14,005 nucleotides of DNA from Akkermansia sp. (GTDB lineage: Bacteria; Verrucomicrobiota; Verrucomicrobiia; Verrucomicrobiales; Akkermansiaceae): contig JAFZGH010000315.1 in the NCBI GenBank assembly GCA_017555465.1, forward strand, positions 1-14,005, written 5' to 3'. Below, piece after piece: positions 13,800 through 14,005 of the stretch. Numbering within the stretch: position 1 is the first letter of the stretch; each line of letters begins with the position of its first letter. The notes beneath the pieces are model-generated. The model had not been told where the DNA came from. It was given only the letters and a program-made list of their open reading frames with translations, and did no database searches. The translations under genes were made by a program, and so were the position numbers.

Positions 13800-14005
13800 A
13801 TGTCTCAGGTAACAAAAACGATTATTAAGTTGCTGGTCGTGCTGCTGATTAGCGGCAGCATGCTCTTCATGCCCTTTGAGGAATGGGGCTTGCCGGTAAA
13901 CCCGATTCAGACGCGAGTCATCGCCCTCTTTGTGTTTGCCGCTCTCATGTGGATTCTGGAGGTCATTCCGATCTGGACCACCTCGGTACTGGTGATTACC
14001 CTGGC
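13800..14005 (+). CDS. DASS/SLC13-family anion:Na+ symporter, N-terminal fragment (runs off the window)
   Basis: Only 68 codons are present, with no stop before the window ends. The peptide begins MSQVTKTIIKLLVVLLISG and continues with two hydrophobic segments (about 8-24 and 40-62). The second holds FAALMWILEVIPIWTTSVLVI, the conserved first-repeat signature of divalent anion:sodium symporters (CitT, SdcS, VcINDY and relatives), which import or exchange dicarboxylates, tricarboxylates or sulfate. Substrate cannot be told because the SNT substrate motifs lie beyond the edge. It has no Shine-Dalgarno, and a structured leader precedes it. The start codon is the first Met of the hydrophobic N-terminus; no in-frame alternative upstream looks better. 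Confidence 0.85.
   Translation, partial: MSQVTKTIIKLLVVLLISGSMLFMPFEEWGLPVNPIQTRVIALFVFAALMWILEVIPIWTTSVLVITL

Overview
The window is about 14 kb of a GC-rich bacterial chromosome. It carries compact genes, a large exported GH2 beta-galactosidase with carbohydrate-binding modules, a Bacteroidota-like variant of Mrp, and a dnaN that is not next to dnaA. I suspect a Verrucomicrobiota gut bacterium of the Akkermansia type, but this is inferred from gene content and style only; no rRNA or other phylogenetic marker was searched.

Layout. 25-4428 (-) is the secreted beta-galactosidase. It diverges across a short AT-rich promoter region from 4546-6994 (+), a tightly packed unit of a polyprenyl-phosphate sugar-1-phosphate transferase, the tRNA methyltransferase trmL and a small DEDDy exonuclease-like protein. 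7061-8373 (+) holds a 66-aa ribbon-helix-helix protein and mnmA (tRNA 2-thiouridylase). These converge on a DJ-1/PfpI gene at 8389-8931 (-). dnaN (sliding clamp) is at 9135-10220 (+). A self-inhibited class II Fic protein with a C-terminal helix-turn-helix lies at 10381-11703 (+). It is bracketed by two perfect 47-bp copies of a hairpin-forming sequence. The Fe-S carrier ATPase mrp is at 11791-12867 (-), and diverges from an exported nitroreductase at 13003-13605 (+). The 5' end of a DASS/SLC13 anion:Na+ symporter gene runs off the window from 13800 (+).

Functional themes are glycan breakdown and surface polysaccharide priming, tRNA wobble modification (trmL and mnmA lie within about 2.5 kb), replication (dnaN), Fe-S cluster supply (mrp) and one accessory-looking gene (fic).

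The most interesting signals are not coding. (1) A 47-bp direct repeat with an internal 13-bp-arm palindrome brackets fic. One copy abuts the fic -35 box and the other contains the fic stop codon. (2) Nearly every promoter that can be read puts its -10 box so close to the start codon that the mRNA would be leaderless or almost so, often with an extended TGn -10. dnaN, with a strong Shine-Dalgarno, is the clear exception. (3) The symporter has a predicted leader of about 87 nt that starts at a long closing stem and contains mutually exclusive internal hairpins, with no Shine-Dalgarno.
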